Source: Lates calcarifer
Lineage: Eukaryota; Chordata; Actinopteri; Centropomidae
DNA: 64,000 nt
Assembly: GCF_001640805.2 (NCBI RefSeq)
Contig: NC_066852.1
Span: forward strand, 9,780,194 to 9,844,193
Reading direction: 5' to 3'
Positions 59,193-64,000 of the stretch are shown piece by piece; position 1 is the stretch's first letter; the number at the start of each line of letters is the position of its first letter. The notes beneath the pieces were generated by a model. The model did not search any database. It was not told where the DNA came from and saw only the letters and a list, made by a program, of their open reading frames with translations. Both the position numbers and the translations under genes were made by a program.

Positions 59193-62100
59193 CTATACAC
59201 GGGTGGTGGAGTGTTGGTGTGGCAGGGCATTGTTGCTGTGGCTGGGGACAGGTGTAGTGGAGGGGGCCGGGACCGGGGGATAAGTGTTGAAGGGGTGGAG
59301 GGGCTGCATGCTGCTGATGGTGCTGGGGATCATGGTGATGGTATTGGCTGTCATCAGCGGCACGTCCTCCGGCGCTCGCCGCAGGGCCAGCGTGTAGTCA
59401 GGCGGGCACACGGGAGGTCGCAGAGGCTCCAGGTCACCATGGACGCCGCGGGACGGGAGGGGCGTGCCGTGCTCCAGCTCCACTCTTTGCTGTTTCATCT
59501 GCAGCGACATTAGCTCCTCCTCCTGGCTCAGAGCCAGGTCATTGTGCGGCGGGGCCCCTACTACTCCCATGCCGACGCCCATGCCCATCGTCGTGCCTCG
59601 CTGCGGGGAGAGCCGGCGATGGCGTCTCTGCATGAGTTCGTGGCGCTTATCCCGTTTGTAGTAAAGCGCAGCAAAGGCCAGCACATTCAGGAAAAGAAGC
59701 GAGGCGCCCACAGCTACCGTCACGCTCAGCTCGGTGGAATAGTCCCTAGTCTCGTCGGGGAAGGGAGAATAACGGGGTCTCTCCGAGCTATCGGGATCAG
59801 GATCGGGAGGATAGGTGGAGATTACAGGGTGTCGCGTGGAGCGGGTACCAGGGTTGTGAGGGCCCTTCCACCGGTTGGGCGGCAGTCGAGTTGTGAAGGT
59901 GCTAATGATTTCCTCGTGGAGACTATGGAGATGTGGCACCAGCTCCAGCCAGAAGGCCACCTTGTTCGCCCGGTAGTTGTCTCTGACGCGAGGCTTCAGG
60001 CCGATATGCAAGTACTGCTTGTCTTTGGAGCTGAACTTGGTCCAGATGACCTCCTCAAAGCGGTTTGGCTTGGTATGGATGAAAGTGGTGTCCTGAGGAA
60101 CTGGTAGGTTAGGATCGCTGAAAGAGGGAAATAAGAGAATTGATTTTTTTTTTGTGTTAAAAAAGATTAATTTCTACTAAGTTAATAACTTAGCATTACC
60201 TGTGTTACCACAATAATCTGATATATCAAAACACTGAAGATTAATAGACATTTTACATTAATCTTCATCTTCAGTGTGTTTTTTCGTGGACTCCTGTGGC
60301 TAAAACTCACCCAACTTCTGACTTGACCAGTGGGCTAGTGCTAAGGGGTCAATGGACTTAGTTTTTTCAGAGCTTATGCATATTTTCCACTGTACACTCT
60401 TGATATTTGAATAAGATAAATCCACACATCAGAAAGTAACTCTTAAATCTGGTCTTTTACTAACCCTGTCTTGGCAAAGTTGGTCCAGTATGTCATGACT
60501 ACAGCACTGAGCATGACATCATTCTTGGAGAAGTTACAGGGGAAGAGGTCAGTGGCTCCCACCATGGGAATTCCAAACACATAGGGGATCTCATCTCCAT
60601 GGGCTGCGTCTGCCCAGTCTGGCCTCGCCTCGGTCTGACAGTGATGGTGGAAGGTATAGAAGTAGACGGGTGACTGGAACTCGGCGTGCAGCTTGGCAGT
60701 GGCGACAGCCGGGGCCACCCACTGATGGTCCGTAAACAGAGCCAGGAGGGTCTTCCTACGCATGTCACTGTTGTCCCTGTCAGCCCAGTCTGTGTACATG
60801 AATTTTATGGTTTCCCTCAGGATGTCTTTACCTGGGAACAAACAAAAGTAACATGAGCATTTACTGCACACAGTGATGTGTGTGGTCATTGGCAACATTA
60901 TCTTCACGTGGTGTGTCGTTAGATCAGTTTACTGTAAACACTGTTGTATATTTGATATTGAAACATCTATGTTGTTCTATGCCACTTGTGCCAAGTGTGT
61001 AATTTCATCACAGCAAATAAACGATCAAAGGAGCTGCCTGTTCAATACATGACTTTTATTCATCTTTTTTGATGGATTTTTTACTAAATAGGCATTCACA
61101 GGGGTGAGGTACTGCTGTGGTCACATGACAGACAAAGATAGCCACAGGCTAGTGTAGCCTGTTAGCTTGTCTACTTACAACCAAATAAATCAATAATGAA
61201 ATGCTTAACAGAACTGTCCCTAAAAAATAAATCTACTCTACAGCAAAGCTCATTAATCAACCTGCCACATTTCTTTATTCATTCACCACTTTCGACAGAG
61301 CAGTAGCTTATGTCTGTGATCTGTTTTCAATCAATACTAAAATGTTCAGAAACAAACCAAAGACTTGTAACAAGCCATCCTTGTTCCAAAATAAATAGCC
61401 TTCATGAATATTTATGAAAATGCAACTTTTAATTAATCAGATTTTCAAAGCCGTTCTGTATTACACTTTCTTTAATGTGTGGGTCTGAGCAGAAGACCTC
61501 CACCAACCCTGTTCAGATTGTTTGGCTGAAAAAGCATCAGACAGAGAAGAGGAAACAATGATATTACGGCAGAAATACAAAATAAATCCTGCTGAAATCT
61601 AGCCTTTGTGACATAAAAAAAAATCATAAAACTGTAAAGTGTGGGCTCTGCTAACCCTGACCCTCGCCTTGCAGGTCACAGCAGCCTGACGAGACTCACA
61701 ACTTAGGATGCCCTGCCATCTTTGCTGTAGTGTGAACATCATTTTAATTACTTCTCGGTGCCAGAGGCCAGCAACAGGTGGAAAATTACAGATTTAAAAT
61801 AGGATCTGACCGTCAGGGTATCCATAGAGATTATCCACAAAGTTGGAGATGGTGTAGTCGAATGATGCTGCTGATATTCCATCTTCTCCTTCACTGTCAT
61901 CGACAAACTTCAGGCCCTCTCCTTGGTTGACACCCAGCAATATGTCGTAGTTGAGGAACTCGCCCTAGTGCCACGACAAACACACACAGCATGATAGGAC
62001 AAAACAGAATGCTACGGTAATTAGCCCTAATTAGTGGTAGTTAGGGTAGTGCTGTATTCACAAACCAAAAGCGAGGAGGTGATTAACAGATGAAAAGCAA

Positions 62101-62399
62101 TTATTCACTGGCTCAAGTGAAGCCGGTTCTGACCTGCTGCATGAGGATCTCTGGGTCGTCTGGCACCACGTCCCCGTCCACCACAGGTCCGAAGGCGATG
62201 TGATAGCGTGCAGGCTGGATGTCTTGGTCCACTAGCTCCCGGAAACTCTTTCTCCGCAGGCAGTCCACCAACTCAGCCATGTCCCCCAGAGTGCAGCCGA
62301 CCTTCCTCGCCAGGATCTTTGTGTACATGAGCGGTCGGTAGTTGACCGACCAGCTGGAGATGGCTGAGCCACTCTGAGCGATGGCCCTCTGGAACAGGC
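59193..62399 (-). CDS. nlgn2: Neuroligin 2, C-terminal part (5' end beyond the window)
   Basis: Neuroligin-2 is a postsynaptic adhesion protein that binds neurexins and organises GABA/glycine synapses through gephyrin and collybistin. Four coding exons (minus), 62134-62399, 61811-61964, 60465-60831 and 59193-60117, join in phase to give 569 C-terminal residues. Seen in order: the cholinesterase-like domain ([18 protein letters not shown] onward, then [16 protein letters not shown], and [20 protein letters not shown]); a stalk; one transmembrane segment ([20 protein letters not shown]); a gephyrin-binding-type motif ([18 protein letters not shown]); and a terminal STTRV PDZ ligand. The tail distinguishes NLGN2 from NLGN1, 3 and 4. 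The exon at 62399 opens mid-codon, so upstream exons exist past 64000. The nlgn2a/nlgn2b choice is not resolved. Confidence 0.95.
60118..60464 (-). other. nlgn2 last intron with imperfect hairpin
   Basis: A 347-bp intron. Bases 60228-60283 form an imperfect inverted repeat: AAAACACTGAAGATTAAT on the left against ATTAATCTTC and CTTCAGTGTGTTTT on the right. Nothing else was noted. Confidence 0.75.
60832..61810 (-). other. nlgn2 intron
   Basis: A 979-bp AT-rich intron bounded by a GTCAG donor (minus) and a CCCAG acceptor. No internal feature was recognised. Confidence 0.85.
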
Positions 62400-63319
62400 C
62401 TACACATGGCAGGACCAAATACAGCAGATATACTGTGATATTCAACAGAAAACACACAATCATTTGTTCTCTCTCAGTTTAGCACTGCTTTCTTCCCTCT
62501 GACATACTTTTGCTAGCAGCTGATGGGGCCTTCAAGGCTTTACAGTGTGAGTGCTTTCAATAATGCATATGTTGGAGGAGGAGCAATTGTAGAGTATTAC
62601 ATACGAAGCAAGATAAGGCAGATACCCTGCTGCTTTTTATAGCCGCAGAAAATCCTTATGAACATTAGTGTAGGAAAATGAAGTGCTTCCATTACATACA
62701 GCAAGAGACAGCAACAAGAAAAATGGTGACAACTGTGCAAAGAGCAGTGGGCTTGATGGCCGTGTTGGATAAAGCGACAAAGACAGAAAGAGAGACAGAG
62801 AGAGAACGAAAACTGCTCGCACTGTTGCACCGCTGCACTGTTATGTAAAGTGGCTTGCTGTCCCTCTGTTTTATCTGCAGATTCTGTCATTAATAATTAA
62901 GCCCCCCCATATTCTGCATGTGCCCCACCCCCGCTCCTCTCCCTGTGAAATCAATTAAGAAGCCTCTCAGCTGCAGCTTTAGCTCTACTGCTCATCTCAT
63001 CTCTCCTCTGCACACACACAGACACACACACACACAGACACACACACACACACACACACACTCTACAGTGCCTTTAAAAACTCTTCACCCACCAACTTTT
63101 TCTGCACTTTGTGGTGTTACAGCCTGCCTTCAAAATGGAGCAGAGGAGGATTTTTGCCACAAATCTATGCATAACCAACCCATAATGATACTGTGGATGT
63201 TCAGATTTCTATTTTTTTGATGCCGCACAAGCTGTTAACATGAGCAAAAACTTACCATAATCTCAACCAAAATAATCCAACATTAACCAAAACATTGAGC
63301 CAAACCTACCAAATCCTTG
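62400..63319 (-). other. nlgn2 upstream intron, part in window
   Basis: Intron DNA upstream of the first nlgn2 exon seen. It contains a (CA)n run at 63011-63061. Directly after it is a stretch (about 63063-63180: ACAGTGCCTTTAAAAACTCT, TTTTTCTGCACTTTGTGG, GTTACAGCC) resembling the end of another common fish DNA transposon; this is low-confidence recall. Confidence 0.55.
63011..63061. repeat. (CA)n microsatellite
   Basis: A CA run interrupted by a few CAGA units, about 50 bases, in the nlgn2 intron. Confidence 0.9.
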
Positions 63320-63557
63320 TTAAAGGTGCTATATGTAAGTTTTTGCTATCACTACAGAGGCACTGTTAGTATTTACAGCTGTGTATTTACCAGTCTAGAG
63401 GAAACGTTGTGAGTTCAGCATCAAACGTCATTCCTTTACTTTCCAAGAGCTGTCTCCAGCAGTAGAACAACACCAATGTTAACTCTTGCTTTTCTTCTAT
63501 TTCTATCACTCCATTCCTGAAGCGAACATGCTAACAAGCTAGCCCTGGCCTGTTCAC
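63320..63557 (+). mobile_element. MITE, left part, TTAAAGGTGCTATATGTAAG end
   Basis: It begins TTAAAGGTGCTATATGTAAG and parallels the minus-strand element at 29085-29332 for about 240 bases (TTTTTGCTATCACTACA, ACAGCTGT, TTACCAGTC, CAAGAGCTGT, GCTAACAAGCTAGCCCTGGCC). It is cut at 63558 by another MITE. Its right end was not found before the window edge. Confidence 0.75.
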
Positions 63558-63907
63558 TAGCCCCTTTTACACAGCCTTTTCAAGGCAAGAATACTGCGCC
63601 ATCATTATGCCTTGTACTGGTAAAAAAGTACAAAGACAGATTTGGCGGTGCTTTATCATCTCATTTTTAAGCCAGAGGTAGTCACAGAGCCGAATCGATA
63701 TCTGTATAAAAGGGAGGGTCGGCATGGTGGGACAGGTGGCAACTGAGGCTGATGTGTTACACGTTACTGTTTCTGCCACTGATGTATATGTGTTGTATAA
63801 AATCACACACTGAGGCTACATTATACCAGCTTTGTGTGGTTCTGTGTTAACAAGTAAAGGTTATGTATTCAAGGGTCTTCTTCACAGTCTTTGTGTAAAA
63901 GGGGCTA
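63558..63907. mobile_element. Nested MITE with GCCCCTTTTACACA inverted ends and TA target site
   Basis: The left end is TAGCCCCTTTTACACAG and the right end CTGTGTAAAAGGGGCTA-like (CTTTGTGTAAAAGGGGCTA), perfect for the outer 16 bases. TA at both outer edges fits a Tc1/mariner-type TA duplication. The 350-bp body has no open frame of note. It sits inside the element starting at 63320. Confidence 0.8.
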
Positions 63908-64000
63908 CTGTAGCATCCAGTGGCTCTCAGTCCAACAGAGGATAAATAATCTCTTGTAAAAGCAAAGATGGCTGAAGTTCTTAGTAAATAAACACTGGCT

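Noticed and set aside
59544..60107. 187-codon plus-strand open frame
   Set aside because: Antisense to the GC-rich last coding exon of nlgn2, whose minus-strand protein is unmistakable.

Overview
The window is vertebrate nuclear DNA, almost certainly from a spiny-rayed (percomorph) teleost. Genes are split by GT-AG introns, intergenic DNA is AT-rich and full of (CA)n/(TG)n/(GA)n microsatellites, and several interspersed repeats are of types familiar from percomorph genomes. Six protein-coding genes can be rebuilt exon by exon. In all four that lie complete in the window the splice phases close exactly on one reading frame. No RNA gene, CRISPR array, virus or prokaryote-type system was found.

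Layout. (1) 1-3149: vamp2 (+ strand), coding exons 2-5; the first exon with the start codon was not located. (2) 3150-12944: vamp2 3' UTR and intergenic DNA. (3) 12945-18091: pcolce (+), nine coding exons, 484 aa, with a poly(A) signal just downstream. (4) 20001-22860: tmem88 (-), two coding exons plus an upstream noncoding exon; the protein ends in the VWV PDZ ligand. (5) 22860-30293: intergenic DNA and kdm6b 3' flank with MITEs and an old segmental duplication. (6) 30294-40207: kdm6b (-), 18 coding exons, 1768 aa, with an intact JmjC/zinc-binding C-terminus. Likely 5' noncoding exons and a GC-box/CCAAT promoter reach to about 45.9 kb. (7) 50022-51242: a secreted endod1-like nuclease (+), two exons, 303 aa. 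(8) 52790-54170: a dead Tc1/mariner element. (9) 59193-62399: the C-terminal four coding exons of nlgn2 (-); the gene runs off the right edge.

Biology. vamp2 (vesicle v-SNARE) and nlgn2 (postsynaptic organiser at inhibitory synapses) are synaptic genes. kdm6b (H3K27 demethylase) and tmem88 (Dishevelled-binding Wnt inhibitor) are developmental regulators and lie side by side as in mammals. pcolce promotes fibrillar procollagen processing. This is a syntenic neighbourhood, not an operon or pathway: vamp2, tmem88, kdm6b and nlgn2 match human 17p13.1, while human PCOLCE is on 7q22.

I saw no undescribed multi-gene system. The items most worth a second look are a 33-bp near-perfect inverted repeat at 42363-42435, the diverged duplication with a MITE between its copies downstream of kdm6b, the nested MITEs at the right edge, the apparent lack of the N-terminal TPR-like region in this kdm6b, and a hairpin carrying AATAAA on both strands in the kdm6b 3' UTR.
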